Of a stretch of 64,000 nt of DNA, positions 1 to 10,823 are shown in pieces. Under the pieces are notes generated by a model. That model worked only from the letters and a program-made list of their open reading frames with translations. It was not told the DNA's origin and ran no database searches. Origin of the DNA: Saussurea involucrata (taxonomy: Eukaryota > Streptophyta > Magnoliopsida > Asterales > Asteraceae); assembly GCA_033807775.1 (NCBI GenBank), contig CM066312.1:27935696-27999695 (forward strand), in the 5' to 3' direction. Made by a program: the position numbers and the translations under genes. Within the stretch, counting starts at the first letter, position 1. Each line of letters starts with the position of its first letter.

Positions 1-1202
1 TTCATTCACATTTTATAATGACTTCTGATCAACTCAGATCAGGACTCGTTCTTAAAAGATTGACTTCTAAATATGCCAATTTAGAACTTGTACTTCAATG
101 TGTGCTTAATGTTTTATTGGTTCATTCAAAGAGTGTTAGGAATTACATCGTTTCTATGGTCTATCCAGAACCGGAAGGACCTACCCAAGAAACACATTCT
201 TTTTAGATAACAGTGAGGGGTCTAGATGTATAGACGAGTTTGGAGTGAAAAAAAATGGTGAGGATGTGACAGGACCTAAAAGACATATTGGTCCTTACCA
301 AACTGAGTCAGTTAGTCGGGTAACCACACAATCTATTCATTCTCGTTTTTTGGAGATGAATATTGAAACAGACATGGACCCAGTGTCGACAACTCGTGTC
401 ACCCCACCTAGCCACTCAAGCATCTCACAAAAGATGTTTGTTTCATAAATGCACGGAGATTTAGCACATAATCTATATATTCCTCACTCGGAGGTCTTAG
501 ATATTGAAAAAGGAAGACATCAGCTCCGGTCTCCGAACTTCATATTCTATTCACTGTGTCAATTGATTTTTAACTTGAGTCCCAGTTAAATCAATTTTTG
601 AGCCAAAGTGATAACTGGAAGTCCTATCAGAGATACCCCGATGCCAACTCTGAACATAGGCCACACAATTATTTTAATTGTTGTGATAACAGTTACTATT
701 GGGTTTCTGTGTTAGATGATTACCCTATTTTGGTTACTTACCGTTTTATCTGGTACTTTTGCTACTCATCAGTGTTGTCTTTGAAGTTACATGATGCTCA
801 GGATCCTCCTAATCATCATGAGGGGGAGAACTGATACAAATTCAAAGACAAAGATCATCATCATGAGGGGGGAAAACGTTATAAAAGTTCAAAGACCCAG
901 ACTATCAAGTTGAGGGGGAGTAAGCAAAAGTTGAGGGGGAGAAACTGTTATAACCTGTGCTGAAAATATTACAACGTGCATGGTTCTTCTATCCGTTTAA
1001 CAAAGTGCTGAAGTTTTCAAAGCTAATTCAACTCGTGGTTCAACTCGTGATACTAAGAAGACCAATAGCATATTTCAAGGGGGGGATGAAAGATATGAAG
1101 ACAAGCAACACTAAAGTGCTTCAAAGATTCAAGACGAAGAGAAGATCAAGATCGGAAGAGTTCAAGTTCGTATTTTTTCTTTATATAACTTTAGGGGGAG
1201 AT
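1..1202 (+). mobile_element. C1: 3' non-coding end of a copia (SIRE-like) element
   Basis: This stretch matches 58900-60318 of element C3 in the same order, so both are the region between the polyprotein and the 3' LTR of one copia family. No pol domain is visible and the short open frames are not recognisable. Polypurine tracts of the type GAGGGGGAG recur near 820, 864, 912 and 932, before the tract at 1191-1202 that touches the LTR. The rest of the element lies left of the window. Confidence 0.75.
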
Positions 1203-1507
1203 TGTTAGGACTAAAAGTCCTATAAAATAGAAAGTGATATAAAGAAATAATTAGTGTTATTTATTGGTTTGTAAAGCCTCTCAAGATAATGGGCTTTATG
1301 GATAATGGGCTTGGGCCTATCAAGCCCTTGGTATTTAATGTGTGTTTAGAGTGGTAATTAGGTTAGAGAAGTTGTGGTGAGATTAGCCGTGCGCTTAACA
1401 GAGTTTAGAGAGAGAGGTTGTTCATCATTCTAATCTTGTAACTCTCTGCATTCAATAAAGGATTAATCGTTTCATATTCATTGTTACTTGTTAATCTGGG
1501 ATCTACA
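1203..1507 (+). repeat. C1 3' LTR
   Basis: The 305-bp LTR begins TGTTAGGACT directly after the purine tract TTAGGGGGAGAT and ends GGGATCTACA. It resembles the LTRs at 54102-54426 and 57483. Flanking sequence resumes at 1508 exactly where the G1 3' LTR has position 15782, so C1 inserted into the G1 5' LTR. The short stem AGGAC-GTCCT lies just inside the 5' end. Confidence 0.85.
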
Positions 1508-3730
1508 CTCTCCCTCTACCCCTTTTTATTTCTTTTCTCTTCTTATTCCAACCTCATTTGCAACTTACATCTCTTTCTCTAGTTTCTCATTCTATATTTT
1601 CTCTCTACTTCTCTCTTTTTCTCTCAAGAACACCTCCAAAAACCCATCACATTTCAGCCCCTAACACATTCTTCTTCAAGAGATTCAAGTGTTCAAGGTA
1701 AATGCATGTGTGTTGGATGAAATCCACGCACCCTTCTCTTACTCTTTTTGCTTTTCTTGAGTGATTTTTCTTCTTCTTCTACATTTTCTTTAAACTTTTG
1801 TTAAGAACCATCTACATACATGTTAATGTTTGTTGATTTACCACCATAACACTTGCATGTTATTAAAAAGGTGGTGAATCCATGATCAAACCTATGTTAA
1901 TATAAAAGATGGGCTCTTAACTTGCATGCATGTGGTTTTCTTAAAGATCCATACTTTTTGGTCCAAAGGTTGCATGAGTAGCTCTTTGATTTACCTAAAA
2001 ACATGTTTTAATCAACATGCATGTGCCAAAAAGTCACTATTTTAAATTGCATGGAGAAGTTCTTGGCATAAACACCCAAGAAATCTTCAAAAAGACCCAT
2101 TTTCAAATTTCTACAAAAGATGAGTTGATAAGATAGCATGCATGTGGTTTAAATGGCTTAAAAATATGTTTTAGAATTGAAAATATCTGTATGGGGATGA
2201 GTTAATTCGGATTGCATGCAAGAAGAATAAAAATCTTGATAAAAAGACAAAAGGGATGCACATGCATAAAGACCAGTTTTGACAGCTTACTGCCAGATTT
2301 TACCTCTCTCTTCAAAAAGTCATATCTCACTCAATAATACTCCAAATTAGATGATTCGTTTTCTGGAATTTATTTTTATGAGTTAGGTTTCAAATCCAAG
2401 TGGTTTCATTCAAAAACTCAAATATTTCGTCTACCACACAGTCTTCACAAAAACAGTGCGCAAACAGCAAAGTTTTCTGTAGTAATTTTACGTCAAGAAT
2501 TATTTCATGTACTTAATCACCTCTAAAACTTATAAATATTATGTCAAAAGTTTCCTAACACATTAGGTTATCTGGACATAAAATATCTTGACCTAAATAC
2601 CCCTGGAAGATATCCAAAAGTGGATAGAAAGTGGCACCTAAATCTGGACAAGAAAAGAATAATCTCAAAAGTGGTTTAAAAGCAACTTTATTTCTATATA
2701 ATTATTTTATGTTGTAAATCTACCACTCTTATGATAAAATCTCAGTTATTTGATGACATGCATATATTATTTTGAAAGGTAACAAAAATACAAACCCTAA
2801 ATAAATTTTATAAAAGGGCATTTTATGACGATTTGGATAGTTAGCCTACCGAAGCCTTAAGATTAAAACTAACTAGTGACCTTACCTTCGAAGGTTCGAA
2901 GTAGAATCACACCGAAGTATTTTGTGAGAGATTCCCGGAATTCCATCGCGCATCGAGTGAGTTATCACAACCCCTTTTTAATATTTTACATATTTTGGGG
3001 TGAAAAGCATGTTGTTACTACGATTATTTTACGCACCGGTTGTCTCGTTTTCTTGGAAATACTAATCTTGCTATACTTTCTTATGCTCTATGGTATGTAT
3101 GTTTTGTGCTTGTTGTAAGATTTTGAGCTTTCTCTATTGTACTAAGTCCCCGTTTAATCTACGTTACCCGTTTAAATCACGAGTGTGAGCCGTTGGTAAT
3201 TATGGATAGCGCTATTTGGTTGACACCCCCTCACAAGTCGTGCTTGTTTGAGTGCATAATTATTGTTGTTCGTACGCATTGTTGACGATAGAACATGCGG
3301 AGGGGCGTCTTGTCACATAGGTCGGGTAACAGGCTCATAGCTTAAACATTATACATACAATTACCTTGAGCAAGTGTTTTTACAACCGGTTGACTTATCC
3401 ACTTGTGCGGATTAAAACTGTTTCTATGACAAACTTTGTTGTACTCATAAAACCTGTGATCTCACCAACTAGTGCATTAGTTTACTTTTTATTGACATGC
3501 TTTTCAGGTGAACGTCTTTAAGGTTGGAACTTAGGAAGGCTACGCGTGTAGAAGCTTTCTATGTGTTTCTTTCAAATTATGTTCATTTCCCCTTTTGTAA
3601 AACGTTTGTAAAAGACAATGTCGTACTCTTTTGAATGTAATTTGAATTTCTATGGTTGGTGTGATCTTGTAACTTTTGCTATGAGACTTGAGTTGTTCAT
3701 CCCGTGTTTCCGCTTTAGCGGGGTGTGACA
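1508..3730 (+). repeat. G1 5' LTR (5'-truncated)
   Basis: This is colinear with 15782-18012, differs by a few per cent by eye, and ends in the same GGGGTGTGACA. The part equivalent to 15378-15781 is missing because C1 sits at the junction. The small open frames inside it, for instance at 2876-3118, recur in the other LTR and are not genes. Confidence 0.9.
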
Positions 3731-3734
3731 GATT

Positions 3735-3746
3735 TGGTATCAGAGC
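3735..3746 (+). other. G1 primer-binding site (tRNA-iMet)
   Basis: TGGTATCAGAGC lies 4 bp after the 5' LTR end and is the usual plant complement of the 3' end of initiator tRNA-Met, which primes minus-strand DNA synthesis. About 330 bp of leader without a recognisable gene follows, up to 4073. Confidence 0.9.
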
Positions 3747-4266
3747 TAAAGGTTATAGAGAATACCGGTTTTCCTTTGGAAAACTGCAACTATAGCCAAA
3801 AACGGGAAATAACACTCAAATTACTATATTGCTAGTATAACTAATTCGGGTATTGCATCATCGGACTTTAATTAAACAAAGCCTGATCACCTATTTTTAA
3901 TTAAGGAAAGAGTAATGCGAGACCAGAAATGGTTATAATAGGAATATGTGTGTTTTTCTTTTTTTTCACTTAGTGCCTCACGTAGCATGCATAGTATGAG
4001 TGTGGTTTTTGCATATTATAGGCCTTTATACTCGCGCGATAGTAACTTTATGCACTCTTACTTCAGTACCACTATGTCATCATCATCACACTCTCAACAC
4101 CCCTACTCGGCCGATGAGTCGGGTTATGTCACGGGAACGCCTCGTGCTAACCTTGTCCGTAGCCAAGAGATGGACACCTCCTGGGATGAAGAAACGAATC
4201 CCGATGCGTCGAGCGAGCGAACCTCGGATAGCGAACGAGATCCGTACGATAAACCGAGAGTGTCAC

Positions 4267-4834
4267 TGTAGAAACCAGGATTCAATCTTACAATCAATTA
4301 TGAACAATCAAACAGTAAATGATAGAAATTTGGATCAAACAAACTTGTATTAAATCAAGAACAGATTACAGATCTTAGAGAGAGAATCTCTCAAAGATTA
4401 CAAAGTGAATACAAAGTTGTGCGGAAAAGTTAGTTAGCTAAACAGTGCTAACTTCTTTATATACTGATAGGAAATACTAAAGCTACAGTACATATAACTG
4501 AAAGACTAATAGAACAATTACACATGTCCTAATTAGTTAACAGAATATAAAAGAAAATATCCTGTCATAAGTTCTGAACATGTTGTTCAGAACTTCTGAA
4601 CATTCTTCTGATAAAGCCCTTCAGAACATCCTTCAAGTACTTGGGATATTTTCAACTTTGTCTTCAGAAGTTCTGAGTCTCCTACTCAGAACTCTGACCC
4701 TTCAGTTCAGACATTCACACTTAGTAATCTTCTCAAGATTCTTCATCAGAAGTTCTAAGTCTCCTACTCAGAACTCTGAGTCTTCTGCTCAGAAGCCAAC
4801 ACTTGTGTTTATTGACAAAACTTCAGATCTAACA
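4267..4834 (-). repeat. Z 3' LTR
   Basis: On the minus strand it starts TGTTAGATCTGAAG and ends GGTTTCTACA. It is similar to the solo LTR at 62845-63374. The half near the 5' end (4567-4800) holds about eleven copies of TTCTGA or TCAGAA. Confidence 0.9.
4455..4463 (-). promoter_or_regulatory. Candidate TATA box in Z LTR
   Basis: TATATAAAG on the minus strand, mid-LTR, where the U3 promoter of a copia element is expected. Confidence 0.5.
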
Positions 4835-4850
4835 ATCTCCCCCTTTTTGT
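4835..4850 (-). other. Z polypurine tract
   Basis: AAAGGGGGAGAT on the minus strand touches the 3' LTR start. This is the plus-strand priming site expected there. Confidence 0.8.
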
Positions 4851-5527
4851 CAAATAAACTTGTACTTTTCATCATCATATTCTTTTAGAGCAGGAACAAT
4901 CTTTAGAAGAAGTACATTTCTCAGAGTAAGTCTTCTATCAATCTTTTCTATGATCTCTTGTATCTCTTCAACTTGTTTTCCTTTTTGTATCTTTTTCTCC
5001 AAGTTGTGTTTGATGAACCTCAGAGTTCCAGAACAATATTTTGCCACCTCATGTGGTCTGAAGAAAATCTTTTCTTTTTTGTTGTTCTTCAAGAAAACTC
5101 CCAACGCTGGATATCTTTCAATGTTTCCAACCCTCAGTTGCTCATGATCATTATTTGGTTTGGAGAGATATACACATGGTCTTTGTAAATACAGAGCAAC
5201 TTGGAAATCTGTATATCCATACCATCTCAGAATATAAAACATAGCATCTCTTACCACAGCCAATGCTCCTCTCTCCTTTTTGTATTTACTACAGTCTTTA
5301 TTTGCCAAAAGACTGTACAGCCTGTAGAAATCTGTTACTGAAATCTTGTCAAAATCAGCCTCAGTGAAATAATAAACTTTTCCATCTTCTCTCAGAACCT
5401 CAAATGCATAATACTCATGCTTCCTGAATTTCTTGACAATCAATTCTCTTATTCCAGTAATCAAGAAATCTGAATATACTACTTGTTTTGGTTTTCCTAT
5501 GCATCTTGACATTTCTCCAAGAAGCAA
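4850..5527 (-). pseudogene. Z accessory ORF, C-terminal module, second copy
   Basis: 225 codons from the first Met, but the same frame is open further upstream to a TAG near 5580 (Gln expected). The order seen is a REDGK...FTEADF segment, a basic helical stretch, Y-x-DFQVALYL, then a Lys/Pro spacer, and C-S-G-T-L near the end, followed by a charged helix. The same order occurs in the preceding fragment (5673-6716) and in Y (39092-39600). The DFQ...GTL pattern is, from memory, common in plant retrotransposon proteins encoded downstream of pol; its function is unknown. No signal peptide or membrane segment is visible, so envelope is not supported. Confidence 0.6.
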
Positions 5528-5672
5528 TTTAGAAAAATCTAGCTTGTTATGATATACACTTAGAAAGTTGACTTCTCTTGGCTAAAAGAAGTTTGGTAGA
5601 TCATATTCCAGAAAATAACCATTAACATCAATAGGTATTTCTTCTTCATTAGCCTCAGACTTTTCTGCTTGA

Positions 5673-6716
5673 TCAGTATCTTTCCATTTGAACCTCTTGT
5701 GAATACACATCTGGAATATCTTTTTCAACCTCATCTGAATAAACTCCATTTACTTCATATTCAGCAGGAAATACAAAGTCTTTGTGTAGCAACTTCTTTG
5801 GGTTTTCTTCTGAGAGCATCCATTCACTACAATCTTTGACTCTTTTTCTGAGATCCAATTTCTCTTTGATATGTCTTTTGCATTTTTCTTTTAGAATTGC
5901 CTTTTCACCTTCAGCATTTACTGCCATTTCCACCAACAACCATTGTAAAGTAGCATTACTGTATTTTACCAGATCATTTAATCTGAAGAACTCTCTTACT
6001 CCAGAAACTATATACACAAAACCTTCATTTTCAACTCCTTCAGTAATAATTCCACGACCTCCAATTTCATGAATAGGATTTTTGATTGGATGATTCAAGT
6101 TATACTTCTCTTTCCCTGCTTCAATTGCCAACTGAAAATCATAGAAGTACATATTTCTTACATAAATCCCCAGAATTCTTCTGCATTCAAGTTCTATCCA
6201 AGATTCTTCAGTACAAGCAAAGAACTTCACCAGAAACACTTGATCATTCAGAAACAATCTATGGAAGTCAAAACTGGTCATGCTCACTTTCAGATTCCCT
6301 TCCTTTTGAACTATTAAACTTACATATTTCAGCCCATCAAATTCATCAGTCTGAAACTCCAGTACTTTCACAATTGCTTTCTGAACATGTAGTTTTTCAT
6401 CCGGTTTTCTGAATCTGTTAGAAGCTTCCACATAAGTCATCTGAACTCTTTCATTCATGAACCCATTGATAAACTTCTCAATAACCACTGAGTCATCTCT
6501 TGTGCAGTAAAGATATTCATACGTTTCTTCTGGAAATACATCTTTGAAAAAATGATTGACAAGTGGAGTGTCACTCATTTCAAGAATAAAGTCACATACA
6601 GGTTCTTTCAGAATTGGTAACTCAAACTTTGGAATTTCAATAGACTTTCTGTATACATACTCCTCGGGCATGAAATAATCCTCAATTCTGTCAAACTCCC
6701 TTTTATTTGCTCCCAA
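5673..6716 (-). pseudogene. Z accessory ORF, C-terminal module, first copy
   Basis: 347 codons. The first ~100 residues are acidic/aromatic. Next comes a segment ending in F-Y-DFQLAIEAG, then N-x-N-HPIKNP, a glycine turn, and S-N-A-T-L-QWLL, the same landmarks as the following fragment. The C-terminal ~100 residues are charged. A one-base indel near 6745 separates it from the upstream fragment, and another near 5680 from the downstream one, so all five minus-strand pieces of Z were probably one reading frame. Finding the DFQ-type module twice suggests an old internal duplication. Confidence 0.6.
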
Positions 6717-8830
6717 TTCCTCACTAAAATGTAGTTGAAACTCATTTGAAACTTCTGTGAATAATCAACTGAGTGATCCTCTTCTCCCAACAAATCGATA
6801 GGCCTCACTGTTCTGATAACTCCTTGAACTTTCTGAACATTAAGAGCTCTGACCAACTCACTATGCATTCTCCTTATCAGACTCTCATTTAACCTTCTTT
6901 CTTCCATCTCAGAGTTAAAAAGTTCAACTCTGGTATAAGGAACAATCTCTGAGCATGTGTTCACCTCAGAAATTTCAGATAAGCTTTCTTCAGAAACATC
7001 TGCCATATTCAACTCATAACCTTCTTTAGAAGAATCTGTCATTGATTCTTCTGCCATTGCATTCTCATCTGTCATTATCACTTCATCTGATCCAAAAATA
7101 CTCCCTGCTTTAACATTTTGATTAGTCATGACTACATCATCTGTCACAAGTACTTCAGTTTCATCAGAATTCACCTCCAATTTAGTATTCAATTCCAATT
7201 CCTCTGTATTGTCAGTACCTCCTTCAGAAGACTTTTCATGTACCACTTTATCAGTTTCCATATCATCTTCAGTGTCGGAACTTATTGTCTGAACCTCTAC
7301 TAACTTCTCAACATCTGTTGATTCACCAACCATCTTTTCAATATCTTGTGAATCCTGAACATTCTCTGAATTCTGAACCTCTACATCTGCTAACTGCATA
7401 TCTGCTAATTCAAAATCTGCTAACTCAATATCTGCTAACTTTTCAACATTTTCTAACTCATCAGTGCTTTGTTTATCAACCTCAGTGCTTTTCTTTTGCC
7501 TTTTCTCCCCCTTTTGATGATCATGAGGATCATTATCATCAAATTTTCTTTTTAAGGACTGAGTTGATTCTGATTCAGGTTCAGCTACAGATACAGGCAT
7601 AATGGCTAATGACTTTGAAACACTAGCCAAAGTTGAGCTGACAGCTTGTAACAATGAAGATTTCAAATCCTTCATACTCTTGAAAAGTTCCTTTTGAAAT
7701 TCTGGCATTTCATCCTTGATCTCCTTTTTGTGAGCATCCAAGGATTCTTTCATTTCATCCACTTTTGACTCAACTGAATTTGCTCTGCCTTCCAACAAAA
7801 TTTTGAGTTCCTTTACTTCATTTTTCAAAGAATCAACAGTATTCTCCAATTTCTCCACCTTTACACCAAGATCATGATTTTGTTTCTAAATCTTTTCAAA
7901 TTCAGAATTTTCTAACAGTGAACCTGGAGTAACAGATGCTCCAGTTTTCATGTGTTCAGAGAACTCATGGCCTGTAGGTGTCACAAAGTCACCATGTACA
8001 ATAGATGCACTATGTAATGAAGCTTTTAAGATGTTCACTTCACCAGGACTTCCATCCAATCCTTGACTACCAATAATAGGAATGTCTATGGATGTTGATA
8101 TAGGAATACGAAATTCTTGTGATGTGCTAGTGTGAAAAGGAATTTCAGGCTCAAGTAGGATTTTACTGTGCAATCCAGACTCTAAGTGTTGAATAAAATC
8201 TTGGGATTTATCACCTCCCTCCAAATGAGTTTGGGATGGTTCCCCTGTTTGCATTGAAACAGTAGCATGTTGAAATGCTTCTGAGTGGCTATGGATGGGT
8301 TGTTCAAGTTCCACCACGGGCTCCATGGTGTTTTCTTCAATGTTGGTCACCAAGGGTTGTGAACCAACAGTAGATGTGGTTGCCCGGATTAAATTGGCTG
8401 CATCAGTATTATCTCTTTTTGTTTCTAATTCTGTTAACATTCTCTCATCCTCACCTCTCTCTTTCTGTTTTTCACTTTCCATGCTAACCAATCTCTCTGA
8501 ATTTTCCCTCTCATTTCTCTCAGAATGTTCTCCCTCCTGAACATTCTCCCCCTCTTTATTTTGATTAGACCCCTCACCTCTCATCTCTGGTTGTTCCTCA
8601 TGGGTAGGGGCTTGAGGTTGATCAAGTCCCATTGAGGTGCAATATGCTTTTAAAATCTCACTTTCCCTTGGAATATATTGCCTAAGTGACCTTGGAAGAG
8701 GTCTATGATTTGGAAAATTTTCAATTTTAAGAGCAGAAATCATTTTACCCATGTAGAAGATTGGCCCATGCTCCTCATTTGATCTTCTTGGAATATTTTT
8801 GTCTTGGTCCATTGCATACCAGATCACCAA
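6608..8830 (-). pseudogene. Z accessory ORF, low-complexity and coiled-coil middle part
   Basis: Two in-frame pieces (7886-8830 and 6608-7858) separated by a TAG at 7886 where Gln is likely. The upstream piece is rich in Glu, Ser, Asn and Gln. The downstream piece starts with a heptad-like helix of about 70 residues, has a KRKFDD basic cluster that could serve nuclear import, then repeated A-D-[IFMV]-[EQ]-L-A-D units near 7380-7440, and a long acidic Ser/Thr/Val tail. The underlying DNA is full of TTCTGA/TCAGAA. Function unknown; probably the linker of one large accessory protein. Confidence 0.55.
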
Positions 8831-8833
8831 CTG

Positions 8834-9548
8834 CTAATACCTCTGATAAGGTATATAAGTAAGTATCTTATCCCTTGTTTTCCCTTCTTTTGCCTTCTGA
8901 TTCCTCTCAAACGTATTCTTCATATCTTCCCATGGAATAGAAGCATAGTCATAATGCCTATTCTTCACTAACCCATGAAAGATCTGCAGAATCTGCCTTG
9001 AACCTTGATCCAGTGAACTGTTCTTCCCAGATAGACACTTGTTGATAATATTGAAGAAACTTGCCCAGATTGGTGGCAATTTGTTCCTTCTGAATAAGCT
9101 TAGAGTCTTCAATTCATCATTATACCCTAATCTTCTTAATTCTGCTATTAATTCCTCTGTCAATGGAGAATCTTCAAAATCTAACCTCCCCTGCAAATCA
9201 TCCTTTTCTGGTAACCTTAGCATTGTTCTCATAAATTGTATGTTCAATGTTACAGTGACTCCCCCTATTTCAGATACAAAATTGTTACCTTGTAACTCCA
9301 AATGTTTCCACCACTGTTGGATATACTGAACAGGAACCGATTTCTTCATTGTAAACCATTTCTTAAAATGATGGTACTTCAGCAATTCTATGATTATCCT
9401 ATGTTCTTTCTTGAACCTAGTTTCATCAAGTATTAACACACAGTTGTTTTCAATCAACTCCAAAGACTCACTCTCAGGAACAATCCTCTCACCAGAATTA
9501 GATATTCCAGACATTACTGACCTAACCACACTTTGTTCAGATCTAACA
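8834..9548 (-). pseudogene. Z accessory ORF, N-terminal module
   Basis: The open frame begins at 9577 inside antisense G1 sequence and passes through the target duplication and the 13-bp LTR remnant, so the first residues are chimeric. The element-derived part has an FKKWF...QQWWKHLE segment, then LGYN, FRRNKLPPIW, F-x-N-I-I-N-K-C-LSGK and S-x-DQGS. Y has the same series (GYN, FRRNRFPPMW, LNRCLTGK, S-PDQTS at 42792-43649). It ends at a TAG (8834) where Gln fits, and the frame continues downstream. The module recurs in copia elements with an extra 3' gene; its activity is unknown to me. Confidence 0.65.
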
Positions 9549-9919
9549 ATCACCGACCTCGGTTCTACCGCGACCAACTCCTATAATTGTACAACCAAAC
9601 CCTAGAGGTCCGCGTACTAGACTGACTGCTGGGAAGAGTGTTCCCATTCCTATGCGAGTGTCGTTGAGGTCCGATCGTTCGGAGGCGCCGGAACCACTGT
9701 GAGTCATCACGGGAGTGTCCGTTGGTCGTGCATCTGGCATGACCTGGGCGGAGGAGCAGCATTTTTTGGCTATGACGGCGGAGTTGCATAGCTGTCAGAT
9801 GAGGGTTAGTCACCAAAGTCAGGTTGTGACGGAGCTATGTGAGTTGAGTCACCTCTTGACAAGCATGTCGACCGAAGCCCTGGACAGGGCCGGTCATAGA
9901 GTTTTTGATGCCCTGTGCG

Positions 9920-10064
9920 ATAATGCTAAAAAATGCCCCTATGGCTACTTTGTTTTATTGTTCGTTCGTTTAACTTAATCGAACGATGGTAAACAAACGG
10001 AATTTTTTGTATTCGTGTTCATTCATAAAGAAAATGTGCTCATTAATGTTCGTTCGTTAAATTG

Positions 10065-10113
<49 letters not shown>

Positions 10114-10334
10114 TGAAGTTTTTGTGATCATTTTCGTTCATTGAGAAAGTTTGTTTGTTGGTTAATATGCTAAATATAAATCGGCATGAGTTGTTGAAAT
10201 GTTGGGTGTTCATTGTTTCATGATGCGCATTCAGTATGCATCAGGTCTTTTTTATAGTTAAAGCCCAGTTGTCCAATTTGCAAATTATCAAACTCAAAAG
10301 TAGTAATAGATGTCAACTTGATGCCCCCTTGGGC
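9920..10334 (+). mobile_element. U: unclassified 415-bp insertion with 16-bp direct repeats
   Basis: The 16 bp TTTGATGCCCTGTGCG occur at 9904-9919 and 10335-10350, and the G1 upstream ORF is in frame on both sides. A duplication this long suits target-primed insertion (LINE/SINE). I see no poly-A tail, no terminal inverted repeat and no coding potential. It contains GTTCGTTCG words and a TA microsatellite. The strand is arbitrary. Confidence 0.6.
10066..10110. repeat. (TA)n microsatellite
   Basis: About 45 bp of uninterrupted alternating TA inside insertion U. Confidence 0.95.
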
Positions 10335-10823
10335 TTTGATGCCCTGTGCGGTGGCACGGGCTGCACATGGCCAGGGCCGGCCCTGGCCCTGGATAGAGCG
10401 AGAGTAGCTCGGAGGATGGCCTTAAGGGCTGAGATAGCTTGCATAGCCGTGGTGATGTTACTGACGATGTTGGTGTTGTGGGTTCTGATCGAGGTGTATC
10501 GGGGAGGGTATTGATGCGGATGGTGGAAGAATTAGGAAATGGAACTTTTTATTTTTAGTTATTTCAACCTTGTATTTCAGATTGTATTTCTGTCACCTTG
10601 GTACTGATGTACGATGCACATCAGAAATTTTGTATCAACGGCTATTATTAACGACTTTAATGGAAAAGCAATCTCACGTTTTAATTATATGTGTGTTGAT
10701 CATGCGATATTTATTTTTATTATTCCCAATATTTCGATTTACAAATTAAATCTTTGCAAAACATCCGTCTTTATTTACACAAGATTTTAATTAAACCAAT
10801 ATTTGTAAATGTGTTTTAGAAAA

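Larger units (their letters stand above)
4267..9548 (-). mobile_element. Z: copia (SIRE-like) element reduced to accessory region and 3' LTR
   Basis: The element reads on the minus strand. Its low-coordinate end is a 568-bp 3' LTR. Its high-coordinate end is only the first 13 bases of the 5' LTR (TGTTAGATCTGAA read on the minus strand, 9536-9548), joined directly to the accessory ORF. The rest of the 5' LTR, primer site, gag and pol are deleted. GTCAC at 4262-4266 and ATCAC at 9549-9553 are the 5-bp target duplication with one difference, and the G1 ORF stays in frame across it. The deletion therefore happened inside an already inserted element, or the element was mobilised in trans. Confidence 0.85.
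4074..10514 (+). pseudogene. ORF upstream of gag in G1, predicted C-terminal membrane helix; split by two insertions
   Basis: Three blocks, 4074-4266, 9554-9919 and 10351-10514, stay in one reading frame once element Z with its target duplication and insertion U with its 16-bp duplication are removed. Together they give about 240 codons. The first block (ATG at 4074) is rich in Ser, Asp and Glu. The second is rich in Arg and Pro, then has a Trp/Glu/His segment. The last ends in a hydrophobic stretch of about 20 residues (roughly 10440-10500) followed by Arg-Gly-Gly-Tyr and a stop. One in-frame TGA occurs at 9700. About 300 bp separate it from the gag ATG at 10824. I recognise no family; it resembles neither gag nor envelope. 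Preservation of one frame across both insertion sites is the main argument that it was a gene. Function unknown. Confidence 0.6.

Noticed and set aside
2876..3118. Hydrophobic 80-codon frame in the G1 5' LTR
   Set aside because: A counterpart at 17199-17393 lies in the other LTR with different ends and no supporting features.
4850..9577. Envelope genes in the accessory regions of Z, X and Y
   Set aside because: The extra ORF of such copia elements has been called envelope-like, but I see no signal peptide, furin site or membrane helix.
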